Shown here: one piece after another, positions 1 to 8,630 of the stretch
Numbering within the stretch: the first letter of the stretch is position 1
Layout of the letters: each line of letters begins with the position of its first letter
Assembly: GCF_002803065.1 (NCBI RefSeq)
Contig: NZ_NNBL01000003.1
Location: 827,461-891,460, forward strand
Reading direction: 5' to 3'
Length of the DNA: 64,000 bases
From: Streptomyces sp. CB01635
GTDB taxonomy: Bacteria; Actinomycetota; Actinomycetes; Streptomycetales; Streptomycetaceae
The notes under the pieces: generated by a model
Told to the model about the DNA's origin: nothing
The model's input: the letters and a program-made list of their open reading frames with translations, nothing else
Databases searched by the model: none
Program-made: the position numbers and the translations under genes

Positions 1-2
1 GC

Positions 3-593
3 GCGCTCGGCACCGCCGCGTACACGCGCTCGGGTCAGCTGCGGGACGCGGTCACGCGGCGCACGGCAACGGTCCTCGCCGTGGCCGCACTGGTCGGCAC
101 ACCTCTCGGTGTCGTGCTCAACACCCTCGTCTCGGGACGGGGGTTCGGGATGCTGCTCGCGTGCGCCGTCACGGTGACGGGTGTCCTGGTGTGGGTGCGC
201 GAGCGCCGTACGCGGGTCGCGGGGAGCGAGCCGGTCAGCGTGCCGGTGACACGAATTGCCCTGGTGGGCTTCGGAGTTGCAGTCGTGGCCGGGCTCTTCG
301 GCCTCGGTGGTCCGATGCTGAGCGTGCCGCTCCTGGTCGTCTGCGGACTCCCGGTGCTCTCCGCACTGGCCGCGGCGCAGGCGCAGTCCGTGGTGATCGC
401 GGCGATCGGCACGGTCGGGTACGTGCTGCACGGTTCCGTCGACTGGGCGCTCGCCGCGCTGGTCGGAGTACCGGAGCTGGCCGGCGTGATCGTGGGATGG
501 AAGATCGCCCACGCGGTCCCGGCGCGCCGCCTCAAGTACGCCCTCGTAGGAACACTCCTGGCGCTGGCTCCGTATCTCGCGTTCCACTCCTGA
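3..593 (+). CDS. TauE/SafE family sulfite/anion permease, C-terminal part
   Basis: The reading frame is open from the left edge, so the start lies outside the window and about 196 residues are visible. The protein is almost entirely hydrophobic. It has at least four to five membrane segments and the glycine-rich AGLFGLGGPMLSVPLL motif that marks the second half of TauE/SafE permeases; the family has two such repeats, and the first should lie upstream of the window. Known members export sulfite, sulfoacetate or other organosulfur anions across the cytoplasmic membrane, but the substrate here cannot be told. A short GC-rich gap separates it from the convergent nitrilase gene. It ends at TGA 591-593, and its relation to upstream genes is unseen. 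Confidence 0.85.
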   Translation, partial: ALGTAAYTRSGQLRDAVTRRTATVLAVAALVGTPLGVVLNTLVSGRGFGMLLACAVTVTGVLVWVRERRTRVAGSEPVSVPVTRIALVGFGVAVVAGLFGLGGPMLSVPLLVVCGLPVLSALAAAQAQSVVIAAIGTVGYVLHGSVDWALAALVGVPELAGVIVGWKIAHAVPARRLKYALVGTLLALAPYLAFHS

Positions 594-664
594 TCCTCGG
601 CCTCCAGTGCTGAGGTCGGGGCCCGCCCTCCTCGTGGTCGAAGGGTGGGCCCGGGACGGGGAGT

Positions 665-1528
665 TCAGCCCCGATGAGGTCGCGGCTGGAACGAGCCGCC
701 GTACATCGGCAGTTGCACAGCGGAGCCGTACCTCTCCAGCTGGGCCCAGGGCCGGTTGAGGCCCGAGGAGCCGAACTCGCGGACGCGGGTGACGGCGTCC
801 AGGTCGAGGACGTCCGCGAGGAGTTCCTGGCCGGGGCCCGCCTGCTGGCGGACGGTGCCCTCGGGGTCGACGATGACGCTGCTGCCCACGGCGGCGGGGT
901 CCGCGGCGTTGACGTTCACCACGTACACCTGGTTCGTCCAGGCATTGGCGCGGGCGCAGACGATCTCCATGTCGCGGTCCCTCGTGGTGGTGAGGGTGGG
1001 CTGGACGATCACTTCGGCGCCCAGCCAGGCGAGCTGGCGCGCGGTCTCCGGGAACGAGCCGTCGTAACAGATCGCGAGGCCGATCCTGCCGATGTCCGGG
1101 ATGTCGAAGACGACGAACTCGCTGCCGGGCGCCGTCGTTTCGTAGGGCTGCCAGGGGAAGACCTTGCGGTAGCGGGCGGCGATCTCGCCCTGCGGGGAGA
1201 CCGCGAGGGCGGTGTTGTAGACGGTGCCGTCGGCGGCCCGCTCGTAGACGCTTCCGGGTATCAGCCACAGTCCCGTCTCGCGGGCGAGGTCGCAGATCCG
1301 GTCGGTGAGCCGTCCTGGGACCGTGACGGCCGCCTTGTCCATCCAGTCCTCGCGGGCGTCGAACAGCGGCGCCTCCGCGGACAGCATCAGCTCGGGAACC
1401 ACGACGAGCTGGACGTGCGGAAGCATCGCGCGGGTCGCGCGGACACGGTCGGCGAACAGCGCCCACGTGGCCTCGGGATCGAAGGGGACAGGGGCGGTCT
1501 GTACGGCGGCGATGCTGAGCGTGCGCAT
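665..1528 (-). CDS. Carbon-nitrogen hydrolase (nitrilase superfamily amidase)
   Basis: A 287-residue cytoplasmic hydrolase of the nitrilase superfamily. The catalytic triad is visible: Glu46 in VVVPELMLS, Lys122 in YRKVFPW and Cys154 in LAICYDGSFPE. Family members hydrolyse amides or carbamoyl compounds to acid plus ammonia. The E-K-C spacing and ICYDGSFPE are typical of aliphatic amidase / N-carbamoyl amidase branches rather than true nitrilases. It starts only three bases after the stop of the APC permease gene on the same strand, so the two are almost certainly one operon. The natural reading is uptake followed by hydrolysis of an amino-acid-like amide. The substrate is inferred, not shown. 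Confidence 0.9.
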   Translation of the reverse strand: MRTLSIAAVQTAPVPFDPEATWALFADRVRATRAMLPHVQLVVVPELMLSAEAPLFDAREDWMDKAAVTVPGRLTDRICDLARETGLWLIPGSVYERAADGTVYNTALAVSPQGEIAARYRKVFPWQPYETTAPGSEFVVFDIPDIGRIGLAICYDGSFPETARQLAWLGAEVIVQPTLTTTRDRDMEIVCARANAWTNQVYVVNVNAADPAAVGSSVIVDPEGTVRQQAGPGQELLADVLDLDAVTRVREFGSSGLNRPWAQLERYGSAVQLPMYGGSFQPRPHRG

Positions 1529-1531
1529 GGA

Positions 1532-3034
1532 TCAGTCCTCGGTGACAGTCAGTCGGGTGACGGCGGTGCGGCCGTCGCGGAAGAAGGGGCGGAAGCGGTG
1601 GCGCAGCGCCAGCATCACGACCAGGCCGAGCAGGACGGAGCCGAGGCCCAGCAGGAGTACGCCGCCGACGCCGAACAGTGAGGTGGAGCCGTACGAGGGG
1701 TCGGTCATGTCGACCGCACTGCGGACGAACGCGGAGAGCATCATCAGCCCGCCTGCGAGCGGCAGCACCCCCTTGAGGAGCGCGTCCCGCCAGGACCGGC
1801 GCAGCTGCCCGCGGAACAGCCAGGCGCAGGCCAGGCCCGTCACGCCGTAATAGAGCGCGATGAGCAGGCCGATGGAGAGGATCGCGTCGCCGAGGAAGGC
1901 GGGCGAGAGCCAGGTCAGGGCCGCGAGGAGAACCGCGGCCGCCGTGCCCATGAAGACGGTGCCGAAGGACGGCGTGCGATGGCGCGGGTGGATGCGGGCG
2001 AATGCCCGGGGCAGCGCGCCGTGGACGCTCATCGACAGCGTGGCCCGCGAACTGCCGACGACGCAGGTGAGCAGCGCGGAGATCGCGGACACGCACACGG
2101 CGAGCTGGACGCCCTTCGCGAGCGCTGTGCCGAGGACGGGCGGTCCGAGGGCGGACAGGACGTCGGCCGCGTTGCCGGCGTTGCCGAGCCCCAGGCCCGA
2201 AGTGCCCGTCCCGGCGAAGCTGATCGCGGCGACCGCCGTGAACAGGTACGTGACCAGGAGGATGAGCGTCGAGATGAGCGCGGCCTTGCCGGGGGTGCGC
2301 TCGCTGTCGCGGGTCTCCTCGTTGACGGTGAGCAGCGCGTCCCAGCCCCAGTAGATGTAGAGGCAGAGCAGGACCGCCTTGGCGAACGCGCCGAAGCTGT
2401 CGAAGCCGAACGGGTCGAACCAGCCGAGCGACGGCGTGAGCGTGCCGTGCCGGGCGAGGGCGGCGGCGCCGAAGGCGAAGAGGGCGACGAGTTGAAGCCC
2501 GAGCAGGACGTACTGGACGACCGCGGCGAGCTGGAGGCCGCGGTACGCGATGACGGTGATGGCCCCGATCAGGAGCGCCGCGGTGACAGCGACCGCGGTC
2601 TCGTCGGAGGCCAGTGAGTCGAGGCCGAGGAGCCCGAGGAGGTAACCGGCGCCCACCTGCGAGAGCGCGGCCATGGCCGTGACCGTGGCGAACTGGGTGA
2701 CCCAGCCGCCCAGAAGCCAGCCGGACGACGGGCCGAAGGCGCGCGTCGTCCACACGAAGGTGGTCCCGCAGTCCGGCATCTCCTTGTTGAGCTCGCGGAA
2801 GGCGAACGCCGTCAGCAGGATCGGCACGAATCCGAGGAGCAGCGCGGCGGGCGCGAGGTGGCCGACGGCCATGGTCACGAAGCCGAGGGTCACGGCGATG
2901 CTGTAGGCGGGTGCGACCGAGGAGAGGCCGAGCGCCACGGAGGCGAGCAGTCCGACGGACCCGCTCCGCAGGCCCTTGGAGGGCGGTGGGGACGTGGTGG
3001 TGGGGGCGAGTGTCTGAGGGGGATCAGGGTTCAC
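1532..3034 (-). CDS. APC family amino acid/polyamine permease
   Basis: A 500-residue membrane protein with about 12 hydrophobic segments starting near residue 25. The first-helix region GLLASVALGLSSVAPAYS resembles the substrate-binding unwound helix of APC (amino acid-polyamine-organocation) transporters. The GTG start at 3034 is preceded by GAAGG at a good distance. It is the first gene of a two-gene operon with the nitrilase-family amidase, and it faces a TetR regulator. A perfect inverted repeat lies 27-50 bases upstream of the start. The likely role is proton-coupled import of an amino acid, amine or amide that the downstream enzyme hydrolyses. The specific substrate cannot be read from sequence. 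Confidence 0.9.
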   Translation of the reverse strand: MNPDPPQTLAPTTTSPPPSKGLRSGSVGLLASVALGLSSVAPAYSIAVTLGFVTMAVGHLAPAALLLGFVPILLTAFAFRELNKEMPDCGTTFVWTTRAFGPSSGWLLGGWVTQFATVTAMAALSQVGAGYLLGLLGLDSLASDETAVAVTAALLIGAITVIAYRGLQLAAVVQYVLLGLQLVALFAFGAAALARHGTLTPSLGWFDPFGFDSFGAFAKAVLLCLYIYWGWDALLTVNEETRDSERTPGKAALISTLILLVTYLFTAVAAISFAGTGTSGLGLGNAGNAADVLSALGPPVLGTALAKGVQLAVCVSAISALLTCVVGSSRATLSMSVHGALPRAFARIHPRHRTPSFGTVFMGTAAAVLLAALTWLSPAFLGDAILSIGLLIALYYGVTGLACAWLFRGQLRRSWRDALLKGVLPLAGGLMMLSAFVRSAVDMTDPSYGSTSLFGVGGVLLLGLGSVLLGLVVMLALRHRFRPFFRDGRTAVTRLTVTED

Positions 3035-3060
3035 GGCGGCCTTCTGGTCGTCGGCGACGT

Positions 3061-3084
3061 TTCGTTAAACGGAGATTTAACGAA
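3061..3084. promoter_or_regulatory. Perfect 9-bp inverted repeat, likely TetR operator
   Basis: TTCGTTAAA at 3061-3069 and TTTAACGAA at 3076-3084 form a perfect inverted repeat with a 6-base spacer. It is conspicuously AT-rich in a GC-rich genome and sits in the divergent promoter region between the APC permease and tetR genes. TetR proteins usually bind such sites next to their own gene. I infer that this is the operator controlling the permease-amidase operon and perhaps the regulator. Confidence 0.75.
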
Positions 3085-3172
3085 CGGGCCATGAAGCCTG
3101 TCAAGAGCGGGTTCGGTATCTTTACCGCGTCATCAGTGAATCGGGTTGGACCCGGGTCGGACGGAGGCGGTC

Positions 3173-3772
3173 GTGGGACGGCGCAAGGACCAGGAGGCGC
3201 GGCGTGCGCAACTGCACCAGGCCACGCTGCGCGCACTGCACAGCCGGGGTCTGGAAGGTCTGCGGCTGCGCGATGTCGCCGAGGAGGCGGGGGTCACGTC
3301 GGCTGCGGTGCTCTACTACTATGACGATCTCGACGAGCTGATGTACGAGACGTTCCAGCGGGCGATCGAGCGCTTCAGCCGTGAGCGCGAGGAGAGCGCC
3401 GAGAAGTTCCCGGACGCCCGGGACAGGCTGCGGGCCTGCGTCGAGCACGGCGTCGCCGACGGGCCCGACGACCTGCTGCCCCGGCTGCTCTTCGAGTACT
3501 GGCCGCGCAGCTTGCGTGACCCCCGCGCGGCCACTCTCGACGCGACGCTGACCGAGCGTCAAATTGCCGTGTACTACGCCACGTTGGTCCTCGGCGAGGC
3601 GCAGGGGCACTTCGTGCTCGTCGAGCCCGCGGGTCAACTGGCCGCCGGATTCGTCGCGATGGAGGACGGCTTTCAGATGGAGGTGCTCGCGGGGCGCCGC
3701 ACACGCACCGAGGTGATCGCCATGCTGCACGGCTACGCCCGGATGGCTACGGGGTTCGACCCGTCGGTATGA
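3173..3772 (+). CDS. TetR family transcriptional regulator
   Basis: About 199 residues. The N-terminal helix-turn-helix contains LRLRDVAEEAGVTSAAVLYY followed by YDDLDELMYETF, the standard TetR DNA-binding layout, and a helical ligand-binding domain follows. I chose GTG at 3173 because GGAGG lies five bases upstream; an in-frame TTG at 3146 would add nine residues but has no ribosome site. The gene is divergent from the APC permease + amidase operon and shares the intergenic region with the palindrome at 3061-3084. It therefore probably represses that operon until the transported substrate or a product binds. The ligand is unknown. Confidence 0.88.
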   Translation: MGRRKDQEARRAQLHQATLRALHSRGLEGLRLRDVAEEAGVTSAAVLYYYDDLDELMYETFQRAIERFSREREESAEKFPDARDRLRACVEHGVADGPDDLLPRLLFEYWPRSLRDPRAATLDATLTERQIAVYYATLVLGEAQGHFVLVEPAGQLAAGFVAMEDGFQMEVLAGRRTRTEVIAMLHGYARMATGFDPSV

Positions 3773-3831
3773 GGCGGCGTGTGCCGGCGCGCAGGGTCAC
3801 ACTCCTCGTGGCCCCGCAGACCGCGTAGCCA

Positions 3832-4473
3832 TCACAGCCCGAACCGGCGCGCCGACTGCTCCTCCTGGGCCAGCCTGCGCAGCGTGAGCAGGACCGGCTC
3901 GTACAGAATCGCCGCCGCGACCGCGATCTCGACCTTCTCGACCTCCTCGGAGAAGGTGTCGAGCCGGTCGATGTCGTGCTCGGCGACGCGCTCCATGTGC
4001 CGTGCGTACGGGGCGAGTTCGGGCGTTCCGCAGGTGTAGCCGAGGCGGTTGAGCGTGGCGACCGTCGTGACGAGGGTGCGGTACGAGGGGGAGAGGCTGC
4101 CGATCTCGCGCGCGGTGTCCCAGCCGAGTTCCTCGAGGAGCCGGTCGACGGCCGAGGTCGCCTCGACCGTCGCAGGGTCGTCCCCGGGCGCCTCCGGCGG
4201 CTGCGGCAGCGCCCACAGGGCCGCGCCCAGGCGGACCGTGCGGCCCAGCGAGTCGTCGTCCACCGCCGCGAGCACCTCGCGAGCGGTCGCCACCGGCACC
4301 CGGCCGACCTGGATCAGTGCCCGTACGAGACGCAGCCGACGCAGATGGGAGTCGTCGTACTCGGCCTGTGTGGCCGTGATCCGCCGCCCAGCGGGCAGGA
4401 GTTGCTCCCGCAGGTAGTACTTGATGGTGGGGATGGAGACCCCGCTCAGCTCGCTGAGTTCCGCGAGTCGCAT
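3832..4473 (-). CDS. MerR family transcriptional regulator
   Basis: 213 residues. The N-terminus reads MRLAELSELSGVSIPTIKYY, the winged-helix MerR DNA-binding motif, and LREQLLPAGRRITATQ.EY continues the wing region. The rest is helical with no cysteine cluster of the metal-sensing MerR types, so the effector is probably not a heavy metal. ATG at 4473 has AAGGAGGG upstream at a suitable distance; the longer open frame upstream has no initiation signal. It is divergent from the DUF4188 gene, and an inverted repeat with MerR-like geometry sits between the two starts. It likely controls itself and that neighbour. Confidence 0.88.
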   Translation of the reverse strand: MRLAELSELSGVSIPTIKYYLREQLLPAGRRITATQAEYDDSHLRRLRLVRALIQVGRVPVATAREVLAAVDDDSLGRTVRLGAALWALPQPPEAPGDDPATVEATSAVDRLLEELGWDTAREIGSLSPSYRTLVTTVATLNRLGYTCGTPELAPYARHMERVAEHDIDRLDTFSEEVEKVEIAVAAAILYEPVLLTLRRLAQEEQSARRFGL

Positions 4474-4494
4474 CTCTTGCACCCTCCTTTGGGC

Positions 4495-4534
4495 AGTGCC
4501 ACTATCCAAGCATGGGTGTCTGGGTAGCGGCACT
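4495..4534. promoter_or_regulatory. 13-nt imperfect inverted repeat in merR/DUF4188 divergent promoter
   Basis: AGTGCCACTATCC (4495-4507) and GGGTAGCGGCACT (4522-4534) are inverted copies with two mismatches and a 14-base spacer. Just beyond are three short direct repeats of the type CTCTCCAA / ATCTCCAG / ACTCTCCAA (about 4533-4558). Long-spaced dyads between divergent promoters are usual MerR targets. Assignment to the adjacent regulator is inference. Confidence 0.6.
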
Positions 4535-4579
4535 CTCCAAATCTCCAGAACTCTCCAACACGGCCGAATCGGGGGCGAC

Positions 4580-5059
4580 ATGGGCACGAAGACACATGCC
4601 GGACGGATGACCGCGGGTGCACAGGGGGATGTGGTGGTCTTCCTCATCGGCATGCGCATCAACCACTTCTGGGCGGTCCACCGATGGCTGCCGGTGTTCA
4701 TCGCGATGCCCATGATGATCAAGGAGCTGAACCGCGACCGTTCTCTCGGCCTCCTGCACCACATCCTCCTCACGGGCTCGCCGCGCACCTACATGGTCGT
4801 CCAGTACTGGGAGTCGAAGGAGAAGCTGCTCGCCTACGCCGCGGCCCCGGACAAGCGCCATCACCCGTGGTGGGCGCGGATCAACCGGTATGCCCGCAAG
4901 GGCGCGACGCACGTGGGGATCTGGCACGAGACGTACGTCGTACCCGAGGGCTCCTACGAGACGATCTACGGAGACATGCCGGCCCAGGGCCTCGCCAAGG
5001 CGTTCGGCGTCGCGGGCCTCGAAGACGGTGTGCAGGCGCAGGACCGGCTGAGGGTGTGA
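4580..5059 (+). CDS. DUF4188 domain-containing protein (monooxygenase-like fold)
   Basis: 159 residues. The sequence MRINHFWAVHRWLPVF, the IMPMMIKEL region, and VVQYWESKEKLLAYA with HHPWWARINR and VGIWHETY match the DUF4188 family, which is related to dimeric ferredoxin-like monooxygenase/aldoxime dehydratase folds. No catalytic activity is established for most members, so I give only the family. ATG at 4580 gives the family's usual N-terminus; the frame is open further upstream but runs into the divergent promoter. It is probably regulated by the divergent MerR protein. Confidence 0.8.
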   Translation: MGTKTHAGRMTAGAQGDVVVFLIGMRINHFWAVHRWLPVFIAMPMMIKELNRDRSLGLLHHILLTGSPRTYMVVQYWESKEKLLAYAAAPDKRHHPWWARINRYARKGATHVGIWHETYVVPEGSYETIYGDMPAQGLAKAFGVAGLEDGVQAQDRLRV

Positions 5060-5102
5060 AGCGGAGCGCTTGAGTCCGGGCGTCGCCGTCGCCTCCGGTC
5101 GA

Positions 5103-5125
5103 TTGTCAGTGCCACCAGGCACGAT
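5103..5125 (+). promoter_or_regulatory. RecA-independent DNA-damage promoter motif upstream of ligA paralogue
   Basis: TTGTCAGTG at 5103-5111, exactly eight bases, then CACGAT at 5120-5125. This matches the mycobacterial RecA-NDp / PafBC-dependent promoter consensus (TTGTCRGTG-N8-TANNNT) except for the first -10 base. The ATG of the ligase is at 5132, six bases after the -10, so the predicted transcript is leaderless. No Shine-Dalgarno sequence is seen before the ATG, which agrees with this. Confidence 0.75.
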
Positions 5126-5131
5126 GGCAGC

Positions 5132-7225
5132 ATGACAACGACTTCTGGTGAGTTCGTCCTGGCCGATGCCGCTGCCTATGCCCAGGCCGTCACGGACGCG
5201 TCCCTGGCGGCGGGCGCCTACTACACGGGCGGTACGTCCGCCCTCGACGACGACGCGTACGACCGGCTCGTCCGGGCCGTCGCCGCGTACGAGGCGGACC
5301 ACCCCGACGAGGTGCTGCCGCAGTCGCCGACCGGGAAGGTCGCGGGCGGCGCCGTCGAGGGGGACGTGCCGCACACGGTCCCGATGCTGAGCCTGGACAA
5401 CGTCTTCGACGGTGAGCAGTTCACCACCTGGACCGCTTCGGTGGCCCGCCGGATCGGCCACGAGGTGACCCGGTGGAACGTCCAGCCCAAGCTGGACGGC
5501 CTGGCCATCGCAGCGCGTTACCACGAGGGCCGCCTCACGCGGCTGATCACCCGGGGCGACGGGACGGCCGGGGAGGACGTCTCGCACGCGATCGGCACCA
5601 TCGAGGGCCTGCCCGACCGCCTCACCGAGCCCCACACGGTCGAGGTGCGGGGCGAAGTCCTCATGACGATCAGCCAGTTCGAGCACGCGAACGAGGTGCG
5701 TACGGAGCACGGCGGCGCCCCCTTCGCCAACCCGAGGAACGCCGCGGCGGGCACACTCAGGGCCAAGGAGCGCGCCTACACGGTGCCGATGACGTTCTTC
5801 GCGTACGGCCTGCTGCCCCTGCCGGACACGTCGGCCGAGCACGCGGACGCGCTGCGCTCCCTGGCCCACGGCGAACTGATGGACCGCACGGCCGCGCTCG
5901 GCGTCAACACACCGGCCACGACGGCTGTTTCGGGACTCACCGTCGACACCGTCGAGGAGGTGCTCGCGCGGGTCGAGCACATCGCGGGCCTGCGCGCCGA
6001 GCTGCCGTTCGGCATCGACGGGATCGTCGTCAAGGCGGACCTCGCGGCCGACCAGGAGGCCGCCGGAACGGGCACGCGCGCCCCGCGCTGGGCCATCGCC
6101 TTCAAGCTGCCGGCGGTCGAGAAGATCACACGCCTCCTCGACGTCGAGTGGAACGTCGGCCGTACGGGCATCATCGCCCCGCGCGCCGTCCTCGAACCCG
6201 TCGACATCGACGGCAGCACGGTCACGTACGCCACGCTGCACAACCCGGCCGACATCACCCGTCGCGACCTGCGGCTCGGCGACCACGTGATGGTCTACAA
6301 GGCGGGCGACATCATCCCCCGCATCGAAGCGCCCGTCGCCCATCTGCGCACGGGCGACGAACAGTCGATCGCCTTCCCCGACGTATGCCCGCAGTGCGGC
6401 TCCGGCATCGACACGAGCGAGCAGCGCTGGCGCTGCGAGCGGGGACGGAACTGCCACCTGGTGGCATCGCTCTCCTATGCGGCGGGCCGCGACCAGCTCG
6501 ACATCGAGGGCCTCGGCGCCACCCGCGTCGTCCAGCTCGTCGACGCGGGCCTGGTCGCCGATCTCGCCGATCTGTTCGCGCTCACCCGTGACGGACTCCT
6601 GGCGCTCGATCGGATGGGGGAGACCAGTACGGACAACCTCCTCGCCGCGATCGAGGCCGCCAAGGCCCAGCCGCTGTCCCGGGTGCTGTGCGCCCTCGGG
6701 GTGCGGGGCACCGGGCGGTCCATGTCCCGCCGTATCGCCCGGCACTTCGCCACGATGGACCACATCCGCGCCGCGGACGCCGAGGCGATGCAGCGGGTCG
6801 AGGGCATCGGCGCCGAGAAGGCCCCGGTGATCGTCTCCGAGCTGGCCGAACTCGCCCCGCTCATCGACCGGTTGGCGGCGGCGGGGGTGAACATGACGGA
6901 ACCCGGCGCCACCCCGCCCGCCCCGGAGGAAGAGACCGAGAAGGACGGAGCGGGCGAACGGGCGGCGGACGCGGGCCCGCTGGACTGCATGACCGTCGTC
7001 GTCACGGGAGCCATGACCGGCCCCCTCGAGAAGCTCAGCCGCAACCAGATGAACGAACTCATCGAGCGGGCCGGCGGCAAGTCCTCCTCCAGCGTCTCCA
7101 AGCGCACCTCGCTCGTGGTCGCCGGTGAGGGCGCGGGTTCCAAGCGGGCCAAGGCCGAGGACCTGGGCATCCGCCTGGCCACGCCGGACGAGTTCGCCGA
7201 ACTCGTCGCGGACCTCCTTGTCTGA
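5132..7225 (+). CDS. ligA: NAD+-dependent DNA ligase (LigA-type, probably second paralogue)
   Basis: 697 residues with the full LigA order: domain Ia (about 10-65), nucleotidyltransferase with VQPKLDGLA (Lys120 would be adenylated), [38 protein letters not shown] and [11 protein letters not shown] fold, four-cysteine zinc finger (CPQCGSG...RCERGRNC), HhH domain, and a C-terminal BRCT domain (about 618-697). It seals nicks in DNA using NAD+. Two unusual residues stand out by hand alignment to E. coli LigA: Tyr31 at the His23 position and Gln118 at the Glu113 position. Housekeeping Streptomyces LigA is normally a little longer, so this is probably the accessory copy, which fits the damage-type promoter at 5103-5125. 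Whether it is catalytically normal is uncertain. Confidence 0.92.
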   Translation: MTTTSGEFVLADAAAYAQAVTDASLAAGAYYTGGTSALDDDAYDRLVRAVAAYEADHPDEVLPQSPTGKVAGGAVEGDVPHTVPMLSLDNVFDGEQFTTWTASVARRIGHEVTRWNVQPKLDGLAIAARYHEGRLTRLITRGDGTAGEDVSHAIGTIEGLPDRLTEPHTVEVRGEVLMTISQFEHANEVRTEHGGAPFANPRNAAAGTLRAKERAYTVPMTFFAYGLLPLPDTSAEHADALRSLAHGELMDRTAALGVNTPATTAVSGLTVDTVEEVLARVEHIAGLRAELPFGIDGIVVKADLAADQEAAGTGTRAPRWAIAFKLPAVEKITRLLDVEWNVGRTGIIAPRAVLEPVDIDGSTVTYATLHNPADITRRDLRLGDHVMVYKAGDIIPRIEAPVAHLRTGDEQSIAFPDVCPQCGSGIDTSEQRWRCERGRNCHLVASLSYAAGRDQLDIEGLGATRVVQLVDAGLVADLADLFALTRDGLLALDRMGETSTDNLLAAIEAAKAQPLSRVLCALGVRGTGRSMSRRIARHFATMDHIRAADAEAMQRVEGIGAEKAPVIVSELAELAPLIDRLAAAGVNMTEPGATPPAPEEETEKDGAGERAADAGPLDCMTVVVTGAMTGPLEKLSRNQMNELIERAGGKSSSSVSKRTSLVVAGEGAGSKRAKAEDLGIRLATPDEFAELVADLLV

Positions 7226-7371
7226 CGAGACGTCGCCGGGGGATCGTGGGGGAGAGGCTGCGGAGGTGACCGTCCTGACCGAATCGGTGGCCTAAAATGC
7301 TCGGCCGACGAGGGGCCCACCATGCGCCCCACAGGAAACGACGGCCGTCGACGGCAGGGCGCGGAGGACAC

Positions 7372-8352
7372 ATGGCAACGGGGGGATGGGGACCGGGAAA
7401 CGGCCCCCAGAACAACGGCGGGCAGGCGCCGGCGGGCCCGGGCCCGGGCAACCCGTACGGCCCACCACCCACAGGCCCCTACGGCCCGCAGCCGGGGGCC
7501 GGGCCGTACGGACCTCCGCAGCCCATCCCGCCCCAGGTCGGGCCGTACCCGTACGGCCCGCCGCGGCCGCCCGTGCCACCCCGGCGCCGCAACCCGCTGC
7601 GCCGCGTGCCGTTCCTCAACATCATCTCCGCGATCATTCACTCGGGACACCGCGTGGCGACCCGGCTCTTCGTGCAGGACGGCGGCGTCCGGATCAACGA
7701 CCCCCTGGTGCTGCGCGTCCAGCTGTTCCGCTCGGTGCTCGGCCTCGTCGCCACGCTCGTCCTGGCCTTCTACTACGGCAAGGGCGAGCAAGCGTGGAAC
7801 GGAGCGGCGAGCGACGGCTTCGGCAACCTGATCATCACGCCGGTCCTGCTGATCGTCACAGGTCCGCTCGTCGTCCTGGGCTTCATCCTGTACGCCCCTC
7901 CCCACCTGCGGTCGGCACTGTGCTCCCGGCTCAAGGGACCGCTCAAGACGGTGGCCTGGTACGTACTGTCGGTGGCCGTCTTCGCCGCTGTGATCGTGGT
8001 GGCGGCCACCAGCGGCTACCTGGACAAGCTGCCCAAGTGGGCGGCGGCCGTGAGCGCGCTCGTCGTCCTGGCTGTCATTGTCTGGGGCCTGCCGTTCCTC
8101 TTCTTCGCCTCCCTCTACTCCGCCAAGACCGCCTTCAACACCGCCCACGTGCATCCGATGCTGCCCGCCGTGCTCACCGCCGTACTGGTGTGGGCGGTGG
8201 CGGTCTTCAACCTGATCGTGGAGGGCATGCCGGAAGGCCCGGTCGCGGCACAGCTCTGCTCCCTGCTGGGTGGCCCGCTGTCAGTCACGGCCGTCTCTCT
8301 GTGGGAGCTGCGGAGGATGCGAACCCGCCACGGAGTCGTCCTGCGTGGCTGA
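7372..8352 (+). CDS. Membrane protein with Pro/Gly/Tyr-rich N-terminus, function unknown
   Basis: 326 residues. Residues 1-75 are low-complexity and rich in P, G and Y, with repeated YGPP/GPYG units, ending in a basic stretch PPRRRNPLRR. The remainder carries about five hydrophobic segments, for example LVLRVQLFRSVLGLVATLVL and VVLGFILYA. I chose ATG 7372 because GGAGGA lies directly upstream, although the frame is open from 7297. The layout (disordered cytosolic tail plus membrane domain) is common in Streptomyces and gives no function. The small membrane-protein gene at 8395 follows after 42 bases and may be co-transcribed. Confidence 0.75.
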   Translation: MATGGWGPGNGPQNNGGQAPAGPGPGNPYGPPPTGPYGPQPGAGPYGPPQPIPPQVGPYPYGPPRPPVPPRRRNPLRRVPFLNIISAIIHSGHRVATRLFVQDGGVRINDPLVLRVQLFRSVLGLVATLVLAFYYGKGEQAWNGAASDGFGNLIITPVLLIVTGPLVVLGFILYAPPHLRSALCSRLKGPLKTVAWYVLSVAVFAAVIVVAATSGYLDKLPKWAAAVSALVVLAVIVWGLPFLFFASLYSAKTAFNTAHVHPMLPAVLTAVLVWAVAVFNLIVEGMPEGPVAAQLCSLLGGPLSVTAVSLWELRRMRTRHGVVLRG

Positions 8353-8394
8353 TCTCGGGCGCATCGCCCTGGCCCGGCGGGGAGTTGACCCGAT

Positions 8395-8571
8395 GTGACC
8401 CAGTCGCACGGACAGCAGAGCCCCGCCGATGCCGCCGACCCGCGCCCCGGTGAGCATCCGGCCGAGGCGGAGCGCCGGCCTCGGGCCTGGCGTGAGTACG
8501 GGACGCTTCTGATGGCGATAGTGGGGCTCACCCTGTCGCTCACCACCTTCTTGGCGACGGCTCTGCGCTGA
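8395..8571 (+). CDS. Small single-pass membrane protein, 58 residues
   Basis: GTG at 8395 is preceded by GGGGAG about ten bases upstream. The first 36 residues are polar (MTQSHGQQSPADAADPRPGE is the start, then RRPRAWREYG). The last 22 form one hydrophobic helix, TLLMAIVGLTLSLTTFLATA, ending in LR. Codon use shows the usual third-position GC bias. It lies 42 bases after the preceding membrane-protein gene, and a strong terminator follows at 8631-8669. Function is unknown; it could be a partner subunit of the upstream protein. Confidence 0.55.
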   Translation: MTQSHGQQSPADAADPRPGEHPAEAERRPRAWREYGTLLMAIVGLTLSLTTFLATALR

Positions 8572-8630
8572 CCCCGGCGGCAGTGCGGCCCGCACGTCTG
8601 CGCCGACCCCCGCGGCCACGTGGCCCGCAC

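Noticed and set aside
4502-6763. Very long antisense open frame over ligA (753 codons)
   Set aside because: Overlaps the well-defined ligase gene; composition is that of a shadow frame (Arg/Gly/Val/Asp-rich) produced by GC3 bias; no start signal or domain.
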